Origin: Stutzerimonas stutzeri
Lineage (GTDB): Bacteria > Pseudomonadota > Gammaproteobacteria > Pseudomonadales > Pseudomonadaceae
DNA length: 64,000 nucleotides
Assembly (NCBI RefSeq): GCF_024448985.1
Contig: NZ_JAMOII010000005.1
Coordinates: 62,001-126,000, forward strand
Direction: 5' to 3'
Each line of letters begins with the position of its first letter. Position 1 is the stretch's first letter. A model generated the notes under the pieces. The model did no database searches. It saw only the letters and a program-made list of their open reading frames with translations, and was not told the DNA's origin. Positions 27,072-34,833 of this stretch are shown one piece after another. Position numbers and translations under genes: made by a program.

Positions 27072-28385
27072 TCACGTAACCGCGGGCACAACCACCGGCG
27101 CACGCTTGCGTTGGTCAGCCCTTTTGCCAAGCTCCCAGCCCAGATACCCCCACAGCAGCGCACAGAGCGCGCCGATCAACGCAACCAGGCCCACACCCTG
27201 ACCGAGCATGTCCAATGCACTTTTGGCCCAACCACTGATGGCGTCGCCGGCGCGATAGATGACGGTGTCGATGACGTTCTTCGCCTTGTACTTGCTCTCG
27301 GCGTCGAGCGGCGCGAAGAGCATTTCCCGCCCCGGACGAACGAATGCGTACTCACCGATGCGGCGCACGATCATCAGCGCCACGAGCAAGCCAAAGCTGG
27401 GCGCGAGCGCGAGCCCGATGAAACCTGCACAGACGAGTAGCGGTACCAGCGCTAGCAGCACGCCCACCCCTAGCCGCTGGGCGACACGCCCGGTGATGAA
27501 CAACTGAGACAGCAGTGCGCCTGCCTGGACCACCAGATCGATGGTGCCGAATACGCGAACCTGCGCCTCGCGGTTCGGAAAGTGCTCGGCCACCAGACGC
27601 GCCTGCTCGAAGTAGAGAAAAGTGGTGACGGTGGCCAACAGCACCACGAAGCCTGCGATGCCGAGCAGATAGGGCGATTTCATTACGGCGGTCAGCCCGC
27701 TGAACGGGTTTCCGCGCAAGGGCCGGCGCGTGCTTTCGGTAGGTACCGCACCGCGGCGGCCAGCGCCGCCCTCCTCCCGCCAGCGCATCAGCACACGCTT
27801 GAGCACCATGGCAATGCCGAGCAGCACGGCTGCTAGCAGCATCAGCCCGGACTCGCCCAACGGCCCGATCAGCAAGGCGCTGAGAGCCGGTCCAGCCAGC
27901 CCGCCGACACTGGCGCCGGCGGCAATGAAGGCGAACAGGCGCTTGGCTTGATCGCCGTCGAATACATCGGCCATCAGGCTCCAGGCCACCGACACCACGA
28001 ACAGGTTGTAAACCGATATCCACACGTAGAAGACGCGAGCCATCCAGGGGCTTTCCGCCTGCATGCCAAACAGCACCGCGAAGACCAGCAGGTTCACGCA
28101 GAAGAAGCCGTACACCCAGTCGATGAAGTGCAAACGTGGCACGTGAGAGCTCAGCCAGGCGAACAGCGGCACGGCCGCCAGCATGACGAAAAAGGTGGCA
28201 GTGAACAGCCATTGCAGATTCTCCACCCCGGCCGAGATACCCATGGACTCGCGAATCGGGCGCAGCATGAAGTAACCCGCGAACAGACAGACGAACAGCA
28301 GGAAGCCATGTAGCGCAGGGCGCAGTTCGTGATTTTCGGCATTGAGAATGACGCTTAAACGGTGCATCAAAGAGGACGCGTTCAT
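27072..28385 (-). CDS. MFS / nucleotide exchanger-like (NTT/Tlc) transporter
   Basis: About 437 residues and 11-12 hydrophobic segments, beginning (after MNASSLMHRL) with HGFLLFVCLFAGYFMLRPIRE. This signature (YFMLRP-RE near the start, and later AKNVIDTVIYRAGDA) recalls the bacterial relatives of ATP/ADP translocases found in free-living Proteobacteria. In Rickettsia and Chlamydia the family exchanges nucleotides, but the role in free-living cells is unknown. The ATG at 28385 has GGAG eight bases upstream. The next gene on this strand is the SDR upstream, 57 bp away, so the two may be co-transcribed. Confidence 0.72.
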   Translation of the reverse strand: MNASSLMHRLSVILNAENHELRPALHGFLLFVCLFAGYFMLRPIRESMGISAGVENLQWLFTATFFVMLAAVPLFAWLSSHVPRLHFIDWVYGFFCVNLLVFAVLFGMQAESPWMARVFYVWISVYNLFVVSVAWSLMADVFDGDQAKRLFAFIAAGASVGGLAGPALSALLIGPLGESGLMLLAAVLLGIAMVLKRVLMRWREEGGAGRRGAVPTESTRRPLRGNPFSGLTAVMKSPYLLGIAGFVVLLATVTTFLYFEQARLVAEHFPNREAQVRVFGTIDLVVQAGALLSQLFITGRVAQRLGVGVLLALVPLLVCAGFIGLALAPSFGLLVALMIVRRIGEYAFVRPGREMLFAPLDAESKYKAKNVIDTVIYRAGDAISGWAKSALDMLGQGVGLVALIGALCALLWGYLGWELGKRADQRKRAPVVVPAVT

Positions 28386-28442
28386 GGGCGCTCCTGAAAG
28401 TTCGGTGGTAGCAGGCACGGAGCATCCCCGTGCCCGCGGCGT

Positions 28443-29492
28443 TCAGGGATAGATCACGCCAGTGAGTCGCTCCGATACCTGCCACAGCTCGGCCGCATCG
28501 GAGTCGGCTGCCGCCTGGGGCATCCGGGCGAAACCCAGCGGTCCGCGCTTCTCGTCCTCGCCAGTAGGCCCGTAATAACCGCCACCGAGCGCATCAGGGG
28601 CTGTAGCGGCATACAACGTCGACAGGGCGCCCTGCGCGGCGGAGTGGTACTCGTCGCGGTCTTGCGCCCATTGCTTGCCGAATTCGCTGTTCAGCCCAGG
28701 GCCGCGTGCGATCAGCTCGGTGACGGCGACGCCTGGGTGCGCGGCGATGCTGCGGATGCCCCAGCCGGCGGCATCGCTGCGCCGCTGTAGTTCGAGAGCC
28801 CACGTGAGCACGGCCAGCTTGGACTGCGCGTAGGTGGCGTAAGGGTTGTAGTCCCGTTCGGCCTGCAGATCAGCGAAGTTCAGGCGGCCCCGCGCGCTGG
28901 CGATGCTCGACAGGCTAACCACTCGCGGGTCCTCGCTTTCGCGCAGCATGGGTAACAGCAAGCCAGTAAGGGCGAAATGCCCGAGATAGTTTGTCGCCAG
29001 CTGCAGCTCATAACCGTCAGCGGACGTGCCGCGAGTCGGCGGGGCCATGATGGCGGCGTTGTTGATCAGCACGTCGAGCCGCGAGAGTCGTGTCTGCAAG
29101 CGGCTAGCCAGGCTGCGTACGGACGCCAGATCAGCCAGATCCACGGCTTCGAACTGCACGCGGGCATCGGGTACCGCCTGCTGGATGCTCGCGATCGCTT
29201 CCTGGCCACGCTCGGGGTTGCGCGCGGCGATGATCACTTCGGCGCCAGCGCGTGAAAGCGCCAGCGCATCCTCATAACCCATACCGCTGGTACCGCCCGT
29301 GATCAGAACGATGCGGCCCTGCTGGCTGGGGATATCGCTGGCCGACCAGTCGGGCTTTGGCGCGGCACGGTTCGTGGCCTCTGCGGCAAGAGCCCCTGCC
29401 AACGCGACGCCTGCGATCAACGCGCGGGCCATCTGTAAAACACGGTAAGGCCTGCTCGCCTTGTTCGTCGAATGGGTAGATAGGTTCCACAT
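28443..29492 (-). CDS. Short-chain dehydrogenase/reductase
   Basis: A 349-residue SDR with an N-terminal hydrophobic stretch (about 22-40, MARALIAGVALAGALAAEA) that could be a signal or anchor, then the NAD(P)-binding TGGTSGMG, LINNAAIM, active-site Ser in SLSSIAS and YATYAQSK. It is divergent from a LysR gene across a gap with a clear dyad, and probably regulated by it. The substrate is unknown; the family often handles alcohols, ketones or retinol-like compounds. The leader makes an envelope location possible. Confidence 0.83.
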   Translation of the reverse strand: MWNLSTHSTNKASRPYRVLQMARALIAGVALAGALAAEATNRAAPKPDWSASDIPSQQGRIVLITGGTSGMGYEDALALSRAGAEVIIAARNPERGQEAIASIQQAVPDARVQFEAVDLADLASVRSLASRLQTRLSRLDVLINNAAIMAPPTRGTSADGYELQLATNYLGHFALTGLLLPMLRESEDPRVVSLSSIASARGRLNFADLQAERDYNPYATYAQSKLAVLTWALELQRRSDAAGWGIRSIAAHPGVAVTELIARGPGLNSEFGKQWAQDRDEYHSAAQGALSTLYAATAPDALGGGYYGPTGEDEKRGPLGFARMPQAAADSDAAELWQVSERLTGVIYP

Positions 29493-29556
29493 AGCTAAAT
29501 CCTCTTCTCGTCTTTGGATGTCCGGTGCGTCCGGACGAGAAGGGATTATTGGTGTA

Positions 29557-29582
29557 CGGATATCCGAGGATAAGCCGGATAT
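29557..29582. promoter_or_regulatory. LysR-type operator between the SDR and LysR genes
   Basis: A perfect 10-bp palindrome CGGATATCCG (29557-29566) is followed after 9 bases by another half-site CGGATAT (29576-29582), forming a longer inverted repeat ATATCCG-N9-CGGATAT. It lies 55 bases before the LysR start and 65 before the SDR start, as expected for a shared operator. Confidence 0.65.
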
Positions 29583-29636
29583 TCATGGATGCCCCGTACG
29601 GTCTGGCGTACAGTTCGGGCACATTGAGGAGCTGCC

Positions 29637-30566
29637 ATGCGCCAACCCAACCTGACTGATGTCGCGCTGTTCGCCGCTGTGGTGGAAGCCGGCGGATTTC
29701 GCGCTGCGGCACAGAAGCGCGGCCTCTCGGCCTCATCGCTGAGCGACTGCATGCGCCGGCTGGAAAGTGACGTAGGCCTGCGCCTGCTGAACCGCACCAC
29801 ACGCAGCGTCACGCCAACTGCCGCAGGCGAGCGGCTGCTTGAGCGACTGCGTCCGGCACTGCAGCAAATCGACGCCGCTTTCAATGACCTGGACGACGAG
29901 GCACATCGCCCCGTCGGAACGTTGAAGTTGAACGTGCCGGTGCCGGTGGCGCGCTTCCTATTGCCTGACCTGCTGGCACGCTTCCTCAAGCTCTATCCCG
30001 GCGTCAGTGTCGAGGTGGTGATGGATAACACCTTCATCGACGTGAACGCTGGTGGGTATGACGCTGGGGTGCGTTATGAGGAAAGCCTGGCCAAGGACAC
30101 CATCGCCGTGCCCATCGGGCCGCGCCGACAACGCTTCGTCGCCGCTGCGGCCCCCACCTATCTGGCGGCGCGCGGCACGCCCCGTCATCCCGAGGAGCTG
30201 GACGGCCACGAGCTGCTGGGCCATCGCTTCGAAAGCGGAAAGGTGGGTGTATTCGAGTTCGAGAAAGACGGGCGCATCCTGCGTATTCCACCGCGCGGGC
30301 AACTGCTGACGTCATCGCATGATCTGAAGACCCGCTCGGCCATCAACGGCCTTGGGATCATCTACACCTTTGAGGATTTCCTGCGCGAGCCGCTCGCCGA
30401 TGGACGCCTGGTGCCCATACTCGAGGATTGGTGGCAGCACTTCGACGGCCCCTACCTCTACTACCATGGGCGTCGCCATATGCCCTTACCGCTCCGGGCC
30501 TTCGTCGACTTCATCAAGGCGGAGGCGCTCGAAAGCGCACCCGCCGCGCCCGACCGGCTACTGTAG
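29637..30566 (+). CDS. LysR-family regulator of the SDR gene
   Basis: A 309-residue LysR regulator of the CrgA/YafC-like branch: N-terminal FRAAAQKRGLSASSLSDCMRRLE, then a substrate-binding domain with VPVPVARFLLPDLLARFL. It is divergent from the SDR, with an operator-like dyad in the 144-bp gap. It converges on hpd, and a strong shared terminator separates them. The inducer is unknown. Confidence 0.85.
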   Translation: MRQPNLTDVALFAAVVEAGGFRAAAQKRGLSASSLSDCMRRLESDVGLRLLNRTTRSVTPTAAGERLLERLRPALQQIDAAFNDLDDEAHRPVGTLKLNVPVPVARFLLPDLLARFLKLYPGVSVEVVMDNTFIDVNAGGYDAGVRYEESLAKDTIAVPIGPRRQRFVAAAAPTYLAARGTPRHPEELDGHELLGHRFESGKVGVFEFEKDGRILRIPPRGQLLTSSHDLKTRSAINGLGIIYTFEDFLREPLADGRLVPILEDWWQHFDGPYLYYHGRRHMPLPLRAFVDFIKAEALESAPAAPDRLL

Positions 30567-30595
30567 CGGCCCCATCCGAGCCGATTGAAAAGCGA

Positions 30596-30619
30596 ACGGC
30601 AGCCGAAGCCGGCTGCCGT
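30596..30619. terminator. Bidirectional terminator between LysR and hpd
   Basis: ACGGCAGCCG and CGGCTGCCGT arms (10 bp, perfect) with a 4-base loop lie between the converging LysR and hpd stop codons. The minus strand continues TCGCTTTTC, a short T run serving hpd. Confidence 0.7.
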
Positions 30620-30627
30620 CAATGCGA

Positions 30628-31707
30628 TCACTCGGCGGTGCTGAGCACACCGCGCTGGATCTGATCTCGCTCGATGGATTCGAACAGCGCCTTGAAGTTG
30701 CCCTCGCCGAAGCCGCTGTCGCCTTTGCGCTGAATGAACTCGAAGAACACCGGGCCCAGCAGCGTGCCGGAAAATATCTGCAGCAGCAGGCGCTGCTCGC
30801 CATTCTCCGAAGCACCGTCGAGCAGAATGCCGCGCGACTTCAACTCCTCGACCGGTTCGCCATGATTCGGCAGCCGTCCTTCGAGCATTTCGTAATAGGT
30901 CTCGGGCGGTGCGGTCATGAACACCGTGCCGCTGGCTTTGAGCTTGTCCCAGGTCTGGATGAGGTCATCGGTTAGAAAGGCCACATGCTGGATGCCTTCG
31001 CCATTGAACTGCATGAGGAATTCTTCGATCTGCCCTGCGCCCTTCGACGACTCCTCATTGAGCGGGATGCGGATCATGCCGTCCGGCGCGGTCATCGCCT
31101 TGGAAGTCAGGCCGGTGTACTCGCCCTTGATGTCGAAGTAGCGGATTTCGCGGAAGTTGAACAGCTTCTCGTAGAAGTCCGCCCAGTAAGCCATGCGACC
31201 GCGGTACACGTTGTGGGTCAGGTGATCGATAATCTTCAGGCCGGCACCGACCGGATGACGATCGACACCGTCCAGGAACACGAAGTCGATGTCATAAATC
31301 GAGCTGCCTTCGCCGAAGCGGTCGATCAGATACAGCGGCGCGCCACCGATGCCCTTGATCGCCGGCAAGTGCAGCTCCATCGGCCCGGTAGGTAATTCGA
31401 TGGCTTGAGCACCCAGTTCCAGCGCGCGGGAGTAGGCCTTTTGCGCATCTTTCACGCGGAAGGCCATGCCGCACACCGACGGGCCGTGCTCGGCAGCGAA
31501 ATAAGCCGCAACGCCCTTGGGCTCGCGGTTGACGATGGCGTTGATCTCGCCCTGTCGATACAGCGCTACATCCTTAGAGCGATGGTTGGCGACATGGGAG
31601 AAGCCCATGCTTTCCAGCACTGGCTCGATGACGTTCGGGGTGGGCGAGGCGAACTCGATGAACTCGAAGCCCATGAGGCCCATGGGATTTTCAAACAGGT
31701 CGGCCAT
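30628..31707 (-). CDS. hpd: 4-Hydroxyphenylpyruvate dioxygenase
   Basis: About 359 residues: [22 protein letters not shown] start, two vicinal-oxygen-chelate domains, His ligands in DHLTHNV and GIQHVAF, and the C-terminal Glu region [19 protein letters not shown]. It converts 4-hydroxyphenylpyruvate to homogentisate. I use the ATG at 31707 because AAGGAG lies 6 bases upstream and the protein then aligns with the family; the longer frame adds 23 unrelated residues. It follows maiA in the same direction, downstream of a matching HmgR-type operator. Confidence 0.93.
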   Translation of the reverse strand: MADLFENPMGLMGFEFIEFASPTPNVIEPVLESMGFSHVANHRSKDVALYRQGEINAIVNREPKGVAAYFAAEHGPSVCGMAFRVKDAQKAYSRALELGAQAIELPTGPMELHLPAIKGIGGAPLYLIDRFGEGSSIYDIDFVFLDGVDRHPVGAGLKIIDHLTHNVYRGRMAYWADFYEKLFNFREIRYFDIKGEYTGLTSKAMTAPDGMIRIPLNEESSKGAGQIEEFLMQFNGEGIQHVAFLTDDLIQTWDKLKASGTVFMTAPPETYYEMLEGRLPNHGEPVEELKSRGILLDGASENGEQRLLLQIFSGTLLGPVFFEFIQRKGDSGFGEGNFKALFESIERDQIQRGVLSTAE

Positions 31708-31839
31708 GATTGGCTCCTTGACTGGCTGTGCATTGATAAGGGATGACGTGAGAGACACGTCAGCCCGGTGGCGCACAGGAGATCCCGCGGACGCTACGCC
31801 CGAGGTGGTCGCCCAAGGTCAGTCGAAAGCCAAGCGTCT

Positions 31840-32475
31840 TCATGCTTGTGGCGTATCCGGTTGGGCATCTGGATGAGCCTGCTGGAAGGCCGGATGCGCG
31901 AGCGCCAGGCGCTCGACGCGCAGGATGCGGGGCATGTCGCTCAGCTCCACATTGAAACGCCGCGCCGCGTACAGCTGCGGCAGCAGATACACATCGGCCA
32001 TACCGGGCTCGCCGAAGCAGTAGCCTTCGTCGCCGATCAGAGCTTCGACCGCCTTGAGGCCCTCGCCTATCCAATGGCCGATCCACGCCAGCACATCTTC
32101 TTCGGCAATCTGCAATCCGCGCAGGCGATTGAGCACCGCGACGTTGTGCAGCGGATGAATATCGCAACCGATCAGCGCAGCCACGGCGCGATGCCGCGCA
32201 CGCGCCATGATGTCGTTGGGCAACAGTGGCGGCTCGGGATAGCGTTCTTCCAGGTATTCGAGGATCGCTGGCGACTGGATCACCGACTCGCCCTCGTCGG
32301 TGCGGAGCGTCGGCACCCTGCCCTGCGGATTCAACGCGAGATAGGCCGGCTGGCGATGCTCGCCGCCGTCACGGATCAGGTTGACCGGCACCGCGCGGTA
32401 ATCCAGGCCCTTCAGCGCAAGCGCAATGCGCACCCGGTAGGACGACGTAGAGCGGTAGTAGGTGTGTAGTTCCAT
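31840..32475 (-). CDS. maiA: Maleylacetoacetate isomerase
   Basis: A 211-residue zeta-class glutathione transferase with the motif YYRSTSSYRVRIALALKGLDY (SSxxxRVRIAL) at the N-terminus, QSPAILEYLEERYP for glutathione binding, and GCDIHPLHNV. It isomerises maleylacetoacetate, made by HmgA, to fumarylacetoacetate for FahA. Unlike the common hmgA-fahA-maiA order, here it is some 12 kb away and upstream of hpd, with a HmgR-type palindrome before it. Confidence 0.93.
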   Translation of the reverse strand: MELHTYYRSTSSYRVRIALALKGLDYRAVPVNLIRDGGEHRQPAYLALNPQGRVPTLRTDEGESVIQSPAILEYLEERYPEPPLLPNDIMARARHRAVAALIGCDIHPLHNVAVLNRLRGLQIAEEDVLAWIGHWIGEGLKAVEALIGDEGYCFGEPGMADVYLLPQLYAARRFNVELSDMPRILRVERLALAHPAFQQAHPDAQPDTPQA

Positions 32476-32533
32476 TTCGAGGCCACGCTGTTTGCAAGGT
32501 CGCGCTTCATTTTCAGAGCGAATTATTGTTTTT

Positions 32534-32550
32534 GCGTAATCAAATTACGT
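32534..32550. promoter_or_regulatory. Second HmgR-type operator, upstream of maiA-hpd
   Basis: GCGTAA-TCAAA-TTACGT: the same 6-bp arms and 5-bp spacer length as at 19203-19219, differing in one arm base. The site is 59 bases before the maiA ATG. This implies that the two tyrosine-pathway operons are controlled together. Confidence 0.7.
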
Positions 32551-32717
32551 TTAGTGGAATCTGCGTCAGCCGTCTCTAACTGTCAAGCCTCCCTATCTTG
32601 CCGAAACAGCTTCGCCGCCAACGATACGAACGCTCGAGCCTTTCATCCGCCGCCTAGAACGAATCGCAGGGTGGCGTTGCCGAAAGCACAACGAGAAAGC
32701 GAGCAAAGGAGAACACC

Positions 32718-33086
32718 ATGAATCGGCTTTTCGACAAGACCGCTCCGCAAAACGTGCATGGTTGGGAGCGCACCGCGTCGGTGGCGGGCGGCTTGATGCT
32801 GTTGGGCAAAGGGCTGCGTCGCGGCGGCATCAGCGGTTTGCTGCAGCTCGCAATGGGCGGCATGGCGCTGGCACGTGGCATTAGCGGACGCTGCGAGGCC
32901 AAGCGCATACTGACCGAGACCGAACAGCCGCATCGCACTCAAGACCTGGCTAACAAGCAGCGTTATAGCCACATGCCGCTCGACTCTGAAGTGCACAGCC
33001 CCGACTTCGCAGAGCCCAAAGTGAAGCTACCGGACACTACTCCGATGGGGCATGAAACCCACCCGGGCGAGCAACGCACCAGCTAA
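32718..33086 (+). CDS. DUF2892-like small membrane protein
   Basis: A 122-residue protein with a glycine-rich hydrophobic region at about 20-58 (ERTASVAGGLMLLGKGLRRGG, LQLAMGGMALARGISGRC) of the DUF2892 type, which probably forms one or two membrane helices. A polar tail follows. AAAGGAG lies upstream of the ATG. The function is unknown. It is not obviously tied to the divergent maiA-hpd operon. Confidence 0.72.
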   Translation: MNRLFDKTAPQNVHGWERTASVAGGLMLLGKGLRRGGISGLLQLAMGGMALARGISGRCEAKRILTETEQPHRTQDLANKQRYSHMPLDSEVHSPDFAEPKVKLPDTTPMGHETHPGEQRTS

Positions 33087-33319
33087 AAAGGCGCAGGCAG
33101 GTCGCTCGTTGTTCACCGCCGCTCAAGTTGATGGACAGGTTTGCTGTCGCAAGATGGGTCCTCGACTTGGAGGTGCGGTACTACTGAAAGCCACAGCAAT
33201 CCGCTTCGCGCCATGTGCGTTTGAGAGCGCCGCCGAACGGCAATTGTCGACATTTTGGCGGCATGGTATTTATGTGACGTGATTTCGTCACATTTCGCAA
33301 AACTCTCAGGATAACACTG

Positions 33320-33514
33320 ATGGACGCTATAAAGCTCGACGGCGAAGAAGCCGGACACTGGGGAGTGGTTTATTCCTATGGCAGCGTACTGGCGTTGTTC
33401 GATAACGAGCAAGATGCTCAGAACGAAGCCGCTTGCTTTGGCGGCGCGGTCGTTCAGATCGCGCTAAGTGTCTGGACCGCGCTTTGCGCGGCCCACGCAA
33501 CTGCGCCGAGCTAA
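33320..33514 (+). CDS. Small hypothetical protein
   Basis: 64 residues, MDAIKLDGEEAGHWGVVYSY..., with a balanced first half (LALFDNEQDAQNEA) that looks like a coded protein, and AGGA about 11 bases before the ATG. I recognise no family. It stands alone between two unrelated genes. Confidence 0.45.
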   Translation: MDAIKLDGEEAGHWGVVYSYGSVLALFDNEQDAQNEAACFGGAVVQIALSVWTALCAAHATAPS

Positions 33515-33556
33515 CCGACCTGCTGATAGGTCGACGCGCTCCGCCCTCCATTCCAC

Positions 33557-34765
33557 TCAGCTGAGCGCTTGCTGAATGTCATCTACCATGGGCGATATCT
33601 CGGTCCGCTGGGCCACTTTATCGCGCTGCTGAAGCACGATATCCAACACGCGGCTGGGCTGAATGTCGATGTCGTCAAAGGTGATCAACTGCCCAGGCTC
33701 GACGGCTCTTTTGAGCACCGTGTTGCGGAGCAAACCGATGGGGACATGGTTAGGCTCATCGGCGAGCCGCACCGCTTCACCGCGCACATCGAAGCCTCCA
33801 ATACCCCGACCGATCACGTCGCCCGACTTCATCACCCGCTTGGCTATCGCCGCGACGCCCAGGGTCGGCTCGGCCGCATTGTTCAGTAGCACACCCCCTC
33901 CGGCCAGCACGCGACGGACTGTTTTTCCGACCTCGAGCGAGCAGAGATGGAAAGGACGTGTCAGTACGTAATACGGACCGGGGCCCAGTTTGAAATACTC
34001 GATCGCAGGTGCCTGAACCTCATCGTGGCGACATACCAGAAACACCCCACCAGCCGGATAACCGCTAGGTACGACGTAATCGACGATGGGCTGCCCTATG
34101 CCGTCCGCAATCAGGCCGAGGACGTTTGCGCTGAGATTCAGGTCGGTTGAGGCCACGCCTTCCAGCCCCTGGCGAGAAATGGTCGCGCCGAAACCATTAC
34201 CGACCACCGCCTGCTCGATCTGCACCTTGGTGCCATCGGTGAAGGATGTGGTCTGCTCGACGCTGATGCCCTGCCGTTTGGCCCAGTAGCCCATGTCTTC
34301 GGGTGTCGGGTTGTGGTTCAGATAGCCCTTCATGTTGCCGTAGACGAGCGGCTTAAAGCCCATCTGCAAGGCGTCCTCTCGCAACGCCGCGAGAGAGCCC
34401 GGCTGATCACCTTCGGCTTCGGTCAGCAAGCCCTTGCCTGATAGATAGGAACCGGTGGTGACCTGAAGTTCAGCATTGACCGTGACCACCGGAAGCCCGG
34501 CTTCGAATGCACGCTCGATGACTTCCGTTCCGAAGAACACGTCGCCCGTACACTCGACGATGATGTCCGAGTTCGAGATGAGCTCATCAACGGAGTTGGT
34601 TAACGCATCTCGCAGCGGGAAGTCGCTCAGCGTTCCGATGTTCCTGCGAGTCAGAACCCGACTGATCTGCAGATCCTTGTAGTGCTGCATGATCAGCCGG
34701 ACGAAGCAATGCGAAATCATCCCTGTGCCTGAAACACCCACTCGTTTAATTGCTGATTCGCCCAT
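33557..34765 (-). CDS. NAD(P)-dependent oxidoreductase with C-terminal SAF domain
   Basis: A 402-residue protein: N-terminal Rossmann fold (VGVSGTGMISHCFVRLI), a homoserine-dehydrogenase-like middle (DIIVECTGDVFFGTEVIERAFE, PVVTVNAELQ), and a SAF-like C-terminus (IGLLRNTVLKRAVEPGQLITFDDIDI, about 330-375). Such proteins occur near sugar nucleotide and surface polysaccharide genes. It follows the glycosyltransferase-RmlD fusion by 68 bp on the same strand, so it is probably in the same operon. The substrate is unknown. Confidence 0.75.
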   Translation of the reverse strand: MGESAIKRVGVSGTGMISHCFVRLIMQHYKDLQISRVLTRRNIGTLSDFPLRDALTNSVDELISNSDIIVECTGDVFFGTEVIERAFEAGLPVVTVNAELQVTTGSYLSGKGLLTEAEGDQPGSLAALREDALQMGFKPLVYGNMKGYLNHNPTPEDMGYWAKRQGISVEQTTSFTDGTKVQIEQAVVGNGFGATISRQGLEGVASTDLNLSANVLGLIADGIGQPIVDYVVPSGYPAGGVFLVCRHDEVQAPAIEYFKLGPGPYYVLTRPFHLCSLEVGKTVRRVLAGGGVLLNNAAEPTLGVAAIAKRVMKSGDVIGRGIGGFDVRGEAVRLADEPNHVPIGLLRNTVLKRAVEPGQLITFDDIDIQPSRVLDIVLQQRDKVAQRTEISPMVDDIQQALS

Positions 34766-34833
34766 AACGTAAGTCCCTTTGGTTTGCGTGAAGCTCAGAC
34801 TGTTACATTTGGAAAAAGTTTAAATGGATGGTT

